64,000 nt of DNA from Stenotrophomonas rhizophila (GCF_001704155.1 NZ_CP016294.1:2167501-2231500); one strand, 5' to 3'. Shown: positions 1 to 8,894, numbered from the stretch's first letter. Translations and numbers: made by a program. The notes: a model not told the origin generated them from the sequence alone.

Positions 1-1
1 C

Positions 2-376
2 GGCGTGGCGCGCGGGCTGTGGCCGGCGGCCGACACCCCGGAGCGGCTGCAGGCGTTGTCGTGGTGCGCCTGGGCCTATGTGACCTACGCGGCGATGATC
101 AACCGGCTGATGCTGGCCACCCGCGAAGGCCCGTTGCGCGACAGTACGCAGGCCGCCGCCGCAGGGCAGGGCGCCGCCGAGCTGCTGGGATTGCTGGAAG
201 ATCGGCTGGGATCGCAGCCCTGGATGCTGGGCGGCGATTACTCGCTGGTGGACCTGGTGGTGGCGCAGGTGGTCGGCTATGGCACCTACGTCGGTGCCGG
301 CGTAGACGCGTATCCCGCCGTGGCGGCCTGGTTGGCGCAGGTGCAGGCGCGTCCGGCCATGCAGGGCGAGGTCTGA
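2..376 (+). CDS. Glutathione S-transferase, C-terminal part (5' end outside window)
   Basis: The reading frame is open at the left edge and ends in TGA, so only the last ~124 codons are present. The protein is the all-helical C-terminal GST domain: a long helical stretch is followed by WMLGGDYSLVDLVVAQVV, matching the conserved GST pattern of a Gly-Asp turn, Ser and an acidic residue starting helix 6, and then by AYPAVAAWLAQVQARPA, the usual terminal helix. GSTs conjugate glutathione to electrophiles or reduce peroxides in the cytoplasm. The thioredoxin-like N-terminal half and active site lie outside the window, so the class cannot be given. Confidence 0.8.
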   Translation, partial: GVARGLWPAADTPERLQALSWCAWAYVTYAAMINRLMLATREGPLRDSTQAAAAGQGAAELLGLLEDRLGSQPWMLGGDYSLVDLVVAQVVGYGTYVGAGVDAYPAVAAWLAQVQARPAMQGEV

Positions 377-476
377 GCGCATTCGATTCCGTAATGCGCG
401 TCATGACGAAATTTAACTGGTGAATGGATGCCTTCGCGCCGTATGGTGCGGAGGTACTCCTTTTTGCCACGTTGCC

Positions 477-1925
477 ATGAAACCCATTGCGCTGTCTGCC
501 TTCCCGGTGCTGCTTGCACTGGCGCCCTGCGTCCTCGCCGCCGAACAGGCCGACCTGATCATCCGGCATGCCACCGTGGTGGATGTCGAACATGCCACCA
601 CCCATGCCGACCAGGCGGTGGTGGTACGCGGCAATGACATCGTCGCCGTGGGTGACGACCGCAGAATTTCCAAGGCCTGGAAGGCGCCGCAGCGCATCGA
701 TGGCAACGGCCGCTTCCTGATTCCCGGCCTGTGGGACATGCACGTGCATTTCGGCGGCGGACCGGAGCTGATCGAGGAGAACAAGGCGCTGCTGCCGCTG
801 TACATCGCCCATGGCATCACCACCATCCGCGATTGTTCCGGCGACCTGCCCACGCAGGTGCTGCAGTGGCGTGGCCAGATTGCCGACGGCAGCCTGGAAG
901 GGCCGCAGCTGTTCAGTTCGGGCGCCAAGATCGAAGGCATCAAGCCGGTCTGGAAGGGAACGCTGGAGGTGGGCAGCCAGGCCGACCTCGATGCCGCGCT
1001 GGCCCAGCTCAAGCGCGACCGCGTCGACTTCGTCAAGATCACCGACAGCACCCTGACCCCGCCCCTGTTCCTGGCTGCAGTGAGTGGCGCCCGCGCCAAT
1101 GGCCTGCGCGCGTCCGGGCACATCCCGATGGCGCTGACCGTGCAGCAGGCAGTGGACGCCGGCATCAGCTCGATCGAGCACCTGGACTACGCCTACAAGG
1201 CCGGGGTCAAGGACGAGGCCGCCATTGCCGCTGATTTCGCCGCCAAGCGGATTGATCGCGCCGAGGCCAATCGCCGGCTTGATGCCGGCTTTGATCGTGA
1301 GACCGCCATGGCCGCCTACCGTGACTTTGCGGCGAAGGGCGTATATGTCACGCCCACGCTCAACGGCGGCCGCATCCTCGACTTCCTGGACCAGGATGAC
1401 CACGCGAACGATCCGTACCTGGCCTACATTGGCCCGAAGCTGCAGGCGACCTACCAGTGGCGCGTGGAACGTGCTGCCAAAGCGAGTCCAGAGCAGATCG
1501 CCGAGCGCCACCAGCAGTACCACCAGGTGGCGGCCGTGCTGCCAATGCTGCAGCAGGCGGGCGTGACGGTCATGGCCGGCACCGACGCGGGGTTCCTCAA
1601 TTCCTTCAACTATCCCGGCATCGGTTTGCATGACGAGCTGAGCCTGTTCGTCAAGGAAGGCCTGACTCCGGCCCAGGCCCTGTCGTCGGCAACCCGTGCG
1701 GGTCCGTCGTGGTTCGGTACGCTGGACCGCTATGGCGGCATCGCCGAAGGCAAGGCCGCCGACCTGGTGCTGCTCGATGCCAACCCGCTGCAGGATATCC
1801 AGGCCACGCGCGCGATCAACACCGTGGTGCTGCGTGGCCACGTGTATGACCGCAAGGCGCTGGATGCGTTGCTGGCGCAGACACGTGCCAAGGTCGCCAC
1901 GTGGCAGCAGGACGCTGCCCAGTAG
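477..1925 (+). CDS. Exported amidohydrolase (imidazolonepropionase-like family)
   Basis: A 482-residue metal-dependent hydrolase. The ATG at 477 was chosen because it gives a clean signal peptide (MKPIALSAFPVLLALAPCVLA); in-frame codons upstream to 420 add only non-hydrophobic sequence. The amidohydrolase metal ligands are present: DMHVH (H89, H91), a candidate bridging Lys in VKITD (K187), GH (H215), EH (H235) and AGTD (D370). A beta-sandwich flanks the barrel at both ends (RHATVVDV near the start, GKAADLVLLDANPL near the end). Members hydrolyse cyclic amides or dipeptides; the substrate here is unknown. It is probably periplasmic. A good intrinsic terminator follows at 1962. A second family member lies at 38484. 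Confidence 0.85.
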   Translation: MKPIALSAFPVLLALAPCVLAAEQADLIIRHATVVDVEHATTHADQAVVVRGNDIVAVGDDRRISKAWKAPQRIDGNGRFLIPGLWDMHVHFGGGPELIEENKALLPLYIAHGITTIRDCSGDLPTQVLQWRGQIADGSLEGPQLFSSGAKIEGIKPVWKGTLEVGSQADLDAALAQLKRDRVDFVKITDSTLTPPLFLAAVSGARANGLRASGHIPMALTVQQAVDAGISSIEHLDYAYKAGVKDEAAIAADFAAKRIDRAEANRRLDAGFDRETAMAAYRDFAAKGVYVTPTLNGGRILDFLDQDDHANDPYLAYIGPKLQATYQWRVERAAKASPEQIAERHQQYHQVAAVLPMLQQAGVTVMAGTDAGFLNSFNYPGIGLHDELSLFVKEGLTPAQALSSATRAGPSWFGTLDRYGGIAEGKAADLVLLDANPLQDIQATRAINTVVLRGHVYDRKALDALLAQTRAKVATWQQDAAQ

Positions 1926-1961
1926 CGATCTGCTCGCAGCAGAGTCAAGAGAAGCAGCAGG

Positions 1962-1990
1962 CGCCCCGCTCATCAGCGGGGCGTTTTCGT
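1962..1990 (+). terminator. Rho-independent terminator after the amidohydrolase
   Basis: A perfect 9-bp stem (CGCCCCGCT / AGCGGGGCG) with a 4-nt loop is followed by TTTTCGTTT. It separates the amidohydrolase from the fimbrial operon. Confidence 0.85.
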
Positions 1991-2123
1991 TTGGGCGCCG
2001 CTACAACAAATTGCAGTGACGCATTGAGGAATATTGAATGTGGCGCGGCGTAGCAGAACTTTATGCTGCCACCCCATTCAACGCGGCGATGCAATCGCCC
2101 CGTGAACAACAGGAGTCCCTTCG

Positions 2124-2885
2124 ATGAAGCGTCTGATCACCGCGCTGGCGGTAGCAATGGCCATGGCGATGACGGCATCACCTCATCCGGCTCAGGCGGC
2201 CGCTCCCAGCATCCATGTGGGGGCGATGTACGAATATGCCGAGCCGGGCAAGGGGGCGCTGCTGAAGCGCGTGCGCAATACCGGCGATGCCACGGCGTTC
2301 GTCCGTGTGCAGATCAGCGAAGTGCGCTACGCCGGGGATGGCACCCATCAGGAGATCCCGGTGGATACCTCCGGCACCGCTGCCGCCGCCGGACTGATTG
2401 CCAGCCCGTCGCGGTTGATCGTACCGGCACAGGGCCAACAGGCCACGCGCCTGCTGGTGCAGGGGGATCGCAGCACCGAACGCTACTACCGCGTGCGCTT
2501 CGTGCCGGTGCTGCCACAGTCCGAAGACGAATTCGCGCTGACCGACGCGCAGCGTGATGACTACCGCAACGAGCTCTCGGCCGGGGTCAACGTGCTGACC
2601 GGCTACGGCGTATTCGTGATCGTGCATCCCGACCCGTCCCGCTACGACGTGCAGACCGAAACGCACGACAGCCACGTGCAGCTGCGCAATGCCGGCAATA
2701 CCACGGTGGTGCTCGATGACATCCGCCAGTGCAGTGCGCAGGACAAGGCGGGCAAGTGCTCCCCGTCGCGCAAGGTGCACCTGCTGCCCGGGCGCACCGA
2801 ACGCTTCGCTCGAAGTGCCGGGCACCTGCACCGCTTCCAGATCGTTGAGGGGGACAGCCGCAAGGACGTCCTGCTCACCCGCTAG
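2124..2885 (+). CDS. Periplasmic fimbrial chaperone (alpha-fimbria / CblB-like)
   Basis: A 253-residue protein with an N-terminal signal peptide ending near AQA. It has a PapD-like immunoglobulin-fold layout: an N-terminal strand region, the segment RLIVPAQGQQATRLLVQG that corresponds to the chaperone G1/F1 region, and a second domain ending LHRFQIVEGDSRKDVLL. A Shine-Dalgarno AGGAG lies 8 nt before the ATG. It is first in a chaperone-pilin-usher-tip order, the order of Burkholderia cable pili (cblBACD) and the CS1/CFA alpha-fimbriae. The chaperone would complete the pilin Ig fold in the periplasm and deliver subunits to the usher. Confidence 0.82.
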   Translation: MKRLITALAVAMAMAMTASPHPAQAAAPSIHVGAMYEYAEPGKGALLKRVRNTGDATAFVRVQISEVRYAGDGTHQEIPVDTSGTAAAAGLIASPSRLIVPAQGQQATRLLVQGDRSTERYYRVRFVPVLPQSEDEFALTDAQRDDYRNELSAGVNVLTGYGVFVIVHPDPSRYDVQTETHDSHVQLRNAGNTTVVLDDIRQCSAQDKAGKCSPSRKVHLLPGRTERFARSAGHLHRFQIVEGDSRKDVLLTR

Positions 2886-2954
2886 GTTCCGCCCGGAACC
2901 GCCGTCCCGTCGCCGGACTCCAGGCGACAACTTTCCGTTGGAGATGCAGGAAAA

Positions 2955-3455
2955 ATGAACCTCAAGACCACCGTCCTGGCCGCTGCGGCTGCCCTGATCC
3001 TGACCCCGGCTGCCGCCATGGCCGCCACCGAGCAGTTCCCCATCCAGGTGACGGTTGAAGCCACGGTGCCGTCCGCCACCGGCCTGCAGATCTCGCCGGT
3101 CGGCGACTGGGCTGGCCAGACCCAGAACATGCGCTGGAACATCGCGACGCAGCGCCTGGATCCGATCCTGCAGCAGGTCGACATGAAGAGCGGCCTGGGC
3201 GCCATCAACGCCTACCTGACCACCGAAGCCATGCTGACCAGCGCCGGCAACGCCATCGACCTGACCGTGGCCGTCGCCGGCCAGGACCTGCAGGTCGGTG
3301 CCGCCAACGCGGTTGAAGTGGCCACCCCGACCGAAGCCGCTGCGAGCAAGCGCGCTGCGGTTGCCATCACCGCCGCTGCGCCGACCGGCGAGAGCTACGT
3401 GCAGGGCACCTACCAGGGCAACGTTTTCATGATGTTCGAGAGCGGCACCCCGTAA
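2955..3455 (+). CDS. Major fimbrial subunit, CS1/CblA type
   Basis: A 166-residue preprotein with a signal peptide cleaved after about residue 23 (AAAMA). The mature N-terminus, ATEQFPIQVTVEATVPS, fits the donor strand of CS1-type alpha-fimbrial pilins, and there are no cysteines, as in that family. It begins 69 bp after the chaperone gene. A GC hairpin at 3504 separates it from the usher, which would let the pilin be made in excess. It should polymerise into the fimbrial shaft outside the cell. Confidence 0.82.
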   Translation: MNLKTTVLAAAAALILTPAAAMAATEQFPIQVTVEATVPSATGLQISPVGDWAGQTQNMRWNIATQRLDPILQQVDMKSGLGAINAYLTTEAMLTSAGNAIDLTVAVAGQDLQVGAANAVEVATPTEAAASKRAAVAITAAAPTGESYVQGTYQGNVFMMFESGTP

Positions 3456-3503
3456 TCGCGCAGCTGCGCATGTTTCACCCCGGCAGCTCCGGCTGCCACA
3501 GGA

Positions 3504-3524
3504 GGGGCGCGCTCGCGCCCCTTC
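3504..3524 (+). terminator. Intra-operon GC hairpin between pilin and usher
   Basis: GGGGCG and CGCCCC flank a short loop and are followed by TTCTTC. A second small stem (GGCAGC / GCTGCC) lies just upstream at 3482-3497. The U-tract is weak, so partial termination or 3'-end protection of the pilin message is likelier than full termination. Confidence 0.45.
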
Positions 3525-3543
3525 TTCATGCACAGGAATGACC

Positions 3544-6090
3544 ATGTCACCGCGTCTGCTTCCCCTCGCCACCGCCGTCATGCTCCATTGCAGCGTTGCA
3601 GCAGTGCAGGCTGCGCCTGCGGCACTGGAAAGCCTCACCCTGCTTGACCAGGCTGGGGGGCTGCCCGATGACTTCCGTGACCATTTCTTCGACGTACCCC
3701 TGGTGGTACGGGTCGAACGCGATGGTCAGTACCTGGGCGATGCCCGTGCCGTGCTGACCCGTGACAATACCTTGTCGCTGTTGGAGTTTACCGACAGCCA
3801 CGACAGCACCGAACCGGCCGCCGAACGCGAGCGCTGGTTGAAGGTGTTGGCTGCACCGCGTCCGTTGGGCGCCTGCGAACAGGCCTGCAATGACAGCCTG
3901 GTGCGGCTTCACTACAGCCTGGAGAGCTCGCTGCTTTCCATCGCCACCGAGAACGGTGGGCGCGCCGCCACGCAGCAGCGCCACCTCGCGCTGCCTGAAC
4001 ACGGCAGTCGTGGCCTGATCCTGCGCCACCAGCTCAACGGCTATGCAGGGCAGGGCGTGGCTACGGCCGGCCGCTACGCGCTCGATGCACAGGGCAGCCT
4101 GGGACACTGGACGCTGGTCGGCAACTATCAGGTCGACCGCAGCAGCGATGAAGCCGGGCAGCTGCGCCAGTCGGTACAGAGCCTCTACGCACAACGCGAA
4201 TTCCGCGACAACTTCCTGCGCGTGGGTTACTTCCTGCCCAACTTCCAGGGCGTGACCCGCCAGCCGCGTGCGCCCGGCTCGTTCAGCCACACCACCGTGG
4301 GCATGATGGCCGGCTCATCGGACAGCCTGGCCATTGATTCGCGCGCACCGAGCGTGTATCCGGTGTACGTGACCGCCAACCGCGAGGGCACCGTGGAGGT
4401 GTTCCGCGACGGTAGCCTGATCCAGACCCAGCCATTGCAGCCGGGCCTGCAGGAGCTGGATACCCGTCGCCTGCCGGGCGGCATCTACGAGGTCGAACTG
4501 CGGGTCATCGAGGATGGACGCGAAAGCTCGCGTGAAACCACGGTGATCCACAAGCCGGGCAACTGGCGCGACCCGAGCCGCCGCTGGCGCTACAGTGCGT
4601 TCGCCGGTGTCCAGCACAGCCTGCTGGACACCCTGGAGGACCCCGATTCAGGCGCCTTTGCCGCAGGCGGCATCGTCAATTACCTGGCACATCCGCGTGC
4701 GATCCTCGGCCTGTCTGCCCAGCACCTGGATGGCGAGAATGCCGTCGCTGGATCGCTGGACTGGCAGGTCAACGACCGCGCCAACCTCTACACCAACGCC
4801 TACAGCGGCGACCACGGCAGTGGCGTGGACCTGCAGGGCATGTGGCGCCATGGCAAAGGCACCGTGATCGCCTCGCACAACCGCAGCTGGCAGGAGCGTC
4901 GCCGCCCCGGTGACGATGCCTACCCGCCGCTGCGGCCCGGCGCCCAGCTGCCCCAGACCCGCTCGGGCTGGCTGCAGACCAGTGCGCTGAGCATGAACCA
5001 TCGCCTCGGTGACAGCAGCTACGTTGCCGCGCGCGTGTCGCACCACGGGGGCACCAGCAACGGCGTTGGGCTCGACCTGTCCTTCAGCCGTCGCCAGACC
5101 CTGTTCGGCAGCGACGCGACCTGGCGCGCTGCGGTGTTCGACCGCCCGGCCAGTGCCAGCAGCGGCACGCGCCGCAACCGTGGTGTCGACTTCACCCTGA
5201 ACATCGCGCTGGGCCAGGAGGGGCGTCGCTACAGCGGCAGCCTCGGCAGCCGCACCGCCACCGATGGCGGGCGCAGTCTGTACGCCAGCGCGGGGGTACA
5301 GCAGACCTATGAAGAGGGTCTGCTGCGCAGTGTCGCCGGCCAGGCCACGCTGGACAGCGATGGGCTGGGCCTGAGCAGCAACGCGCAGTTCGAGCATCCT
5401 GCACTGCGCGGCGACGCGCATGCGCAGCGCTCGTCGCTGGGCGGCACCGTCAGTGGCGGCCTGAACCTGGAAAGCACCATGGCCATGGGCGGCGGCAAGC
5501 TTGCCATCGCCGGTGCGGGGCAGGTCGGCAGTGTCGATACCGGCATGATCGTGGACGTGAGCTCCGAGCTGCCCGATGTGGAGCTGCGCGCATACGACAG
5601 CCGTGGTGGCTCCTACGCGCTCCACCCTGGCCGCAACTTCCTGCCGGTCACTGCGTATCGCACCGGCGCCCTGCAGGTCGACTTCCATGGGCGCGCTGCG
5701 CCGGCTGCGAGCATCCAGCCGGCCACGCTGGACTATCACCTCAACAAGGGAGGCGTGGCCTACGGCAAGGTGGACGTGCTCAGCACCTTCACCGTGATGG
5801 GCCATCTCAAGGATGCCGCCGGGCAGCCGCTGGCCGGCGCCCACGTCATCAACCATGCCGGGCGCAGCGTAGCGGAGGCCGATGGTTTCTTCGCGCTGGA
5901 GATGAGCGCCAGGGCGCCAAGCCTTGAAGTCCGCCACCCCAGGGTGACCGGCTGCAGCTTTGCGCTGGACGGCACGACCACCCGCCCGCAGGGCGACACG
6001 TGGATGGCCGGCATCCTCACGTGCCCATCGACGTCCCCTGGTCATGCGCAGTCGTCGTCGGCTGCATCCGCTGCAGGAGCAATGCCGTGA
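3544..6090 (+). CDS. Outer-membrane usher of alpha-fimbriae (CblC/CooC-like)
   Basis: About 848 residues with a signal peptide ending near VQAAPA. It is a large beta-barrel translocator that threads chaperone-bound subunits to the surface. An in-frame ATG lies at 3538, but the AGGA just before it is correctly spaced only for the ATG at 3544. The CS1-family usher layout is visible: an N-terminal domain with two Cys in ACEQACNDSLVRLHY, a central barrel with a plug domain (GTVEVFRDGSLIQTQPL, RLPGGIYEVELRVIEDGRESS), and a C-terminal Ig-like segment (VMGHLKDAAGQPLAGAHV). The stop codon overlaps the start of the tip-adhesin gene (TGATG), so translation is probably coupled. Confidence 0.85.
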   Translation: MSPRLLPLATAVMLHCSVAAVQAAPAALESLTLLDQAGGLPDDFRDHFFDVPLVVRVERDGQYLGDARAVLTRDNTLSLLEFTDSHDSTEPAAERERWLKVLAAPRPLGACEQACNDSLVRLHYSLESSLLSIATENGGRAATQQRHLALPEHGSRGLILRHQLNGYAGQGVATAGRYALDAQGSLGHWTLVGNYQVDRSSDEAGQLRQSVQSLYAQREFRDNFLRVGYFLPNFQGVTRQPRAPGSFSHTTVGMMAGSSDSLAIDSRAPSVYPVYVTANREGTVEVFRDGSLIQTQPLQPGLQELDTRRLPGGIYEVELRVIEDGRESSRETTVIHKPGNWRDPSRRWRYSAFAGVQHSLLDTLEDPDSGAFAAGGIVNYLAHPRAILGLSAQHLDGENAVAGSLDWQVNDRANLYTNAYSGDHGSGVDLQGMWRHGKGTVIASHNRSWQERRRPGDDAYPPLRPGAQLPQTRSGWLQTSALSMNHRLGDSSYVAARVSHHGGTSNGVGLDLSFSRRQTLFGSDATWRAAVFDRPASASSGTRRNRGVDFTLNIALGQEGRRYSGSLGSRTATDGGRSLYASAGVQQTYEEGLLRSVAGQATLDSDGLGLSSNAQFEHPALRGDAHAQRSSLGGTVSGGLNLESTMAMGGGKLAIAGAGQVGSVDTGMIVDVSSELPDVELRAYDSRGGSYALHPGRNFLPVTAYRTGALQVDFHGRAAPAASIQPATLDYHLNKGGVAYGKVDVLSTFTVMGHLKDAAGQPLAGAHVINHAGRSVAEADGFFALEMSARAPSLEVRHPRVTGCSFALDGTTTRPQGDTWMAGILTCPSTSPGHAQSSSAASAAGAMP

Positions 6091-7325
6091 TGTTTGAACG
6101 TTCCCCCTCCACCTTGCTGCGTGGCGTGCGTCGCGCGGCGGCAGCCATTGCGTTGGCTGCCGCTGCTGCTGGCGCCCATGCCGCCGACATCTACATCACC
6201 GCGGAGTTCAAGCCGGATATCAATGACCCCGACAAGCGGGAGTTCGTCAACACGACGCCGTGGTCGGGGGTGTGCAACAGCGTGCACCTGCAGGCATGCA
6301 TCAACAACGAATGGTGGAGCATCGACACCAAGGTGCGGGGCACCAAGCAGGGCGTGCGCACGAACGATTATGGGCGTGACAGTTTCTACATCGGCATGCC
6401 GGGGCCGCGTACCGTAACGGTCACCTCCGACGATGGCGCGCATACGTTCGATCTGGGCGTGAAGATCATTGGCGCTGCGCTGCGCCTGGTCGACCAGGAT
6501 GGGGATGGGCCCACCGAGCCTGCCTCCACGGGCGGCGCCATCAACTGCAACCGGGCGTTGAGCAACACCAATGCAAACAACCGGAGCGTCATGCGGCTGT
6601 GGCTGCGCCAGGATCGGGGCAATGGCGTGCTGGCCTGCGCGCTGCACTGGCTGCACACGAACAACTACGCCATCGCCGAGTTCGACTTCACCTATCAATT
6701 GACCACGCCTGCGCCGCTGGCCATGCGCAGCGGGATTTACACCGGAATGACCTCGTTCCGCGTGGGTGGTACGGGCGAGGGTGCCGACTTCGACCTGGGC
6801 AACGGTGTTGAGCTGGATGACAACATCGTCAACGTGCACTTCCAGCTGGAGGTCCAGCATGCGTTCCAGCTGGAGGTTCCGGCAGGGAGCGACCGCGCCG
6901 TGCTTGCCCCTCGCGGCGGGTGGACGCAGTGGACGGACCATGGGATCGTGCCGAAGGCGCTGGAGCGCGAGCTTCCCTTCAGCATCAGCAGCTCCGGGCA
7001 GTTCAGCGTCTCGCTGCAGTGCCAGCACGCGCGCCCGGATGGTCGCTGTGCGATCCGCAACGAAACCGTGGATGCACCAGACGCGCCCCTCGATATCCAG
7101 CTGACCCTGCCAGGTTTCCGCGATGCATCGTCGGGGGCAGAGGCGGTTGGCGTTGCGTTGACCACCACGATGGCGCCGCCTGTGATGACCGCCGAGAGTT
7201 TCATCATCCGCCGCCCCTCCAGGCTGCATTTTGCCGTCAATGGCGAGGCAGTGGGAACGATGCTGGACCATCCCGGCAGCCGCTATCGTGGTGACGTGAC
7301 TGTGATCTTCGATGCGGATCCTTGA
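6090..7325 (+). CDS. Fimbrial tip adhesin (CblD/CfaE-like)
   Basis: A 411-residue protein; the ATG at 6090 overlaps the usher stop and AGGAG lies about 10 nt upstream. The signal peptide ends near AHA; the mature protein begins ADIYITAEFKP. Two-domain tip subunits of alpha-fimbriae (CfaE, CblD) have this size, usually sit last in the operon, start fibre assembly and carry the receptor-binding domain. Paired cysteines (WSGVCNSVHLQACIN) and a beta-rich C-terminal half suit that assignment. The identity rests mostly on position and size, since adhesin domains diverge quickly. Confidence 0.75.
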   Translation: MFERSPSTLLRGVRRAAAAIALAAAAAGAHAADIYITAEFKPDINDPDKREFVNTTPWSGVCNSVHLQACINNEWWSIDTKVRGTKQGVRTNDYGRDSFYIGMPGPRTVTVTSDDGAHTFDLGVKIIGAALRLVDQDGDGPTEPASTGGAINCNRALSNTNANNRSVMRLWLRQDRGNGVLACALHWLHTNNYAIAEFDFTYQLTTPAPLAMRSGIYTGMTSFRVGGTGEGADFDLGNGVELDDNIVNVHFQLEVQHAFQLEVPAGSDRAVLAPRGGWTQWTDHGIVPKALERELPFSISSSGQFSVSLQCQHARPDGRCAIRNETVDAPDAPLDIQLTLPGFRDASSGAEAVGVALTTTMAPPVMTAESFIIRRPSRLHFAVNGEAVGTMLDHPGSRYRGDVTVIFDADP

Positions 7326-7494
7326 GACATGGTGTGTGCGACAACAGCGTGACGACTTACGGGTTCAGTTCTGAACTGTTTACGTACATGCGTTTTTCGT
7401 TGACGCGCAGCATCTCCAGCGCACGCGGCGGTAACGCGGCGGTCCCTAGTGTTGGCTTACCGGCATCGCTTTCGACGCCGTCTACCGGAGAAGC

Positions 7495-7665
7495 ATGATG
7501 GGCAACCAACAGAATCCGCAGCAGGGCCAGCAGAATCCGCAGCAGGGCCAGCAGAACCAGCAGAACCAGAAAGACCAGCAGCGCCAGGGCCAGCAGCAAC
7601 AGCAGGACCAGAACCAGAAGGGCGAGCGCAACCAGCAGGGCGGCCAGCAGGAAGAAGAAGAATAA
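7495..7665 (+). CDS. Glutamine-rich low-complexity small protein (56 aa)
   Basis: A 56-codon frame from ATG at 7495, preceded by GGAG at a normal distance and followed by TAA and a strong terminator at 7691. The product is nearly all Gln, Asn, Gly, Lys/Arg and acidic residues: it starts MMGNQQNPQQGQQNPQQG, has a direct internal repeat, and ends in four glutamates. There is no signal peptide, membrane segment or Cys. The ribosome-binding site, private terminator and charged ends argue that it is expressed; the function is unknown. The opposite strand also has an open, Leu-rich frame across the region, a shadow of the CAG/CTG-rich codons. Confidence 0.6.
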   Translation: MMGNQQNPQQGQQNPQQGQQNQQNQKDQQRQGQQQQQDQNQKGERNQQGGQQEEEE

Positions 7666-7690
7666 GCTGCTGCTCAAACGGAATAACTGG

Positions 7691-7721
7691 AGTCCGGCCT
7701 TTTGGCCGGACTTTCCGTTTG
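7691..7721 (+). terminator. Terminator of the glutamine-rich gene
   Basis: A 9-bp perfect stem AGTCCGGCC / GGCCGGACT with loop TTTT is followed by TTTCCGTTT. Confidence 0.85.
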
Positions 7722-7724
7722 TTG

Positions 7725-7750
7725 GGTCACGACCAACGGTCGTGACCTAC
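7725..7750 (-). repeat. SMAG-type GTAG palindrome
   Basis: On the minus strand a GTAG head joins a perfect 10-bp inverted repeat (GGTCACGACC / GGTCGTGACC) with a 3-nt loop. GTAG-headed stem-loops in intergenic DNA are the hallmark of Stenotrophomonas SMAG repeats. Confidence 0.7.
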
Positions 7751-7774
7751 CGCTAAAGGGTGTTCACGAAGCAA

Positions 7775-7793
7775 GTGATACCCATTCGCATTT
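7775..7793 (+). promoter_or_regulatory. Candidate Fur box before the iron-uptake operon
   Basis: GTGATACCCATTCGCATTT resembles the 19-bp Fur consensus GATAATGATAATCATTATC, with shared TGATA, ATT and CATT blocks. It lies 44 bp before the esterase start, in the gap ahead of the whole operon. The call is by eye. Confidence 0.45.
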
Positions 7794-7836
7794 CGGGTAC
7801 ACTGGGGCGATCGTCTTGCCCTGGGTCGTGCCCGCT

Positions 7837-8817
7837 GTGTTTTCCCGTCTGATTTCCGATTTCTCTCCGTGGTTGCGCAACGCTGGCGTTGCCGCAGTAC
7901 TGGGCGTGGTCGCGATGGCGCCGGCTGCCGCCCAGCAACGCAACCCGTTGCAGAAGGTCGGCGAAACCGTACTGGACCAACCGCCGCAGAGCTATCGGTT
8001 CGAGCGTTTCGTGATTGAAAGCGGCGAGCCTGCACGGCGCTGGCGCGTCAACGTCGGCGTGCCTGTGCGCAAGGCGGACGCGCCTGCGCCGGTGCTGTAC
8101 ATGCTGGATGGCAACGCAGCGGCCATGGTGTTCGACCAGGCGATGCTGAGCGACCTGGCCGCACATGCCGCGCCGGTGCTGGTGTTCATCGGGTACGACA
8201 ACGACCTGCGCATCGATTCACCCGCCCGCACGCTCGACTACACCGCGTGGGTGGATACGGCCGATGATGAGAACGGCACGTCCCAGCCCAGCGGCGGCGG
8301 CGCCAAGGCGTTCCTGGAGGTCATCCAGCAGCGGATCAAGCCCGAGGTGGAGCGCCGCGCCCGGGTGGACACGCAGCAGCAGTCGCTCTGGGGCCACTCG
8401 TTGGGCGGGCTGTTCGTGCTCAGCACGCTGTACACCCAGCCGACCGCATTCCAGCAGTACGTGAGCGCCAGCCCCTCCTTGTGGTGGAGCCAGGGCGCGC
8501 CGCAGGGCGCGATGGAGCAGGAGTTCATCGCCCACCCCGCGCCGGCGAAGCTGTGGCTGATGCTCGGCGGTGACGAGCGCAGCGGCAACCGCGGCGTGCG
8601 TGACATGAACAACCCGCGCGTGGTGGCGCACCTGCGCCGCATCGCCGGGGCCACCCCCGATGCCGCGCATGCACTGAGCGGGCGCCTGGCCGAGGTGCCC
8701 GGGCTGCAGGTGACCTACCGCGAATTTCCCGGCCTCGGCCACGGCCCGATGCTGCCGGCTTCGCTGAAAGCCACGCTGGCGGCGCTGTACGGCGTGGCCG
8801 ACAAGAGCGCCGATTGA
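7837..8817 (+). CDS. Secreted alpha/beta-hydrolase, siderophore-esterase-like (IroE/Fes superfamily)
   Basis: About 326 residues from a GTG at 7837, chosen because it places the hydrophobic signal segment (VAAVLGVVAMAPAAA) at the N-terminus; a GTG at 7828 is an alternative. The nucleophile elbow is WGHSLGGLF, and YVSASPSLWW after it is characteristic of the IroE/esterase-D-like group; the likely catalytic His is in GLGHGPM. IroE-type enzymes cut tri-lactone siderophores in the periplasm. It leads an operon encoding a metal/heme-type ABC importer and follows a candidate Fur box, so ferric-siderophore hydrolysis is a reasonable inference. A general esterase is possible. Confidence 0.72.
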   Translation: MFSRLISDFSPWLRNAGVAAVLGVVAMAPAAAQQRNPLQKVGETVLDQPPQSYRFERFVIESGEPARRWRVNVGVPVRKADAPAPVLYMLDGNAAAMVFDQAMLSDLAAHAAPVLVFIGYDNDLRIDSPARTLDYTAWVDTADDENGTSQPSGGGAKAFLEVIQQRIKPEVERRARVDTQQQSLWGHSLGGLFVLSTLYTQPTAFQQYVSASPSLWWSQGAPQGAMEQEFIAHPAPAKLWLMLGGDERSGNRGVRDMNNPRVVAHLRRIAGATPDAAHALSGRLAEVPGLQVTYREFPGLGHGPMLPASLKATLAALYGVADKSAD

Positions 8818-8873
8818 TTTTTTCCTTACCCAGGCTGCGCCGATCCGGCCCTGCCAAGGCAACCCTTGTGACA

Positions 8874-8894
8874 CGCGCCGCTGGCGCGCCCCTA
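8874..8894 (-). repeat. SMAG-like GTAG hairpin
   Basis: On the minus strand GTAG is followed by a short spacer and a GGCGCG / CGCGCC stem with a 3-nt loop, in the 92-bp gap between the esterase and propeller genes. Confidence 0.45.

Noticed and set aside
99..1973. Long minus-strand frame of 624 codons opposite the amidohydrolase
   Set aside because: Shadow frame from GC-biased third positions; composition Arg/His/Gln-rich with no motif, while the plus strand has a complete enzyme.
7357..7677. Minus-strand Leu/Val-rich frame resembling a membrane protein
   Set aside because: It is the complement of the CAG-rich glutamine gene; runs of Leu come from CTG codons, and the plus strand has the ribosome site and terminator.
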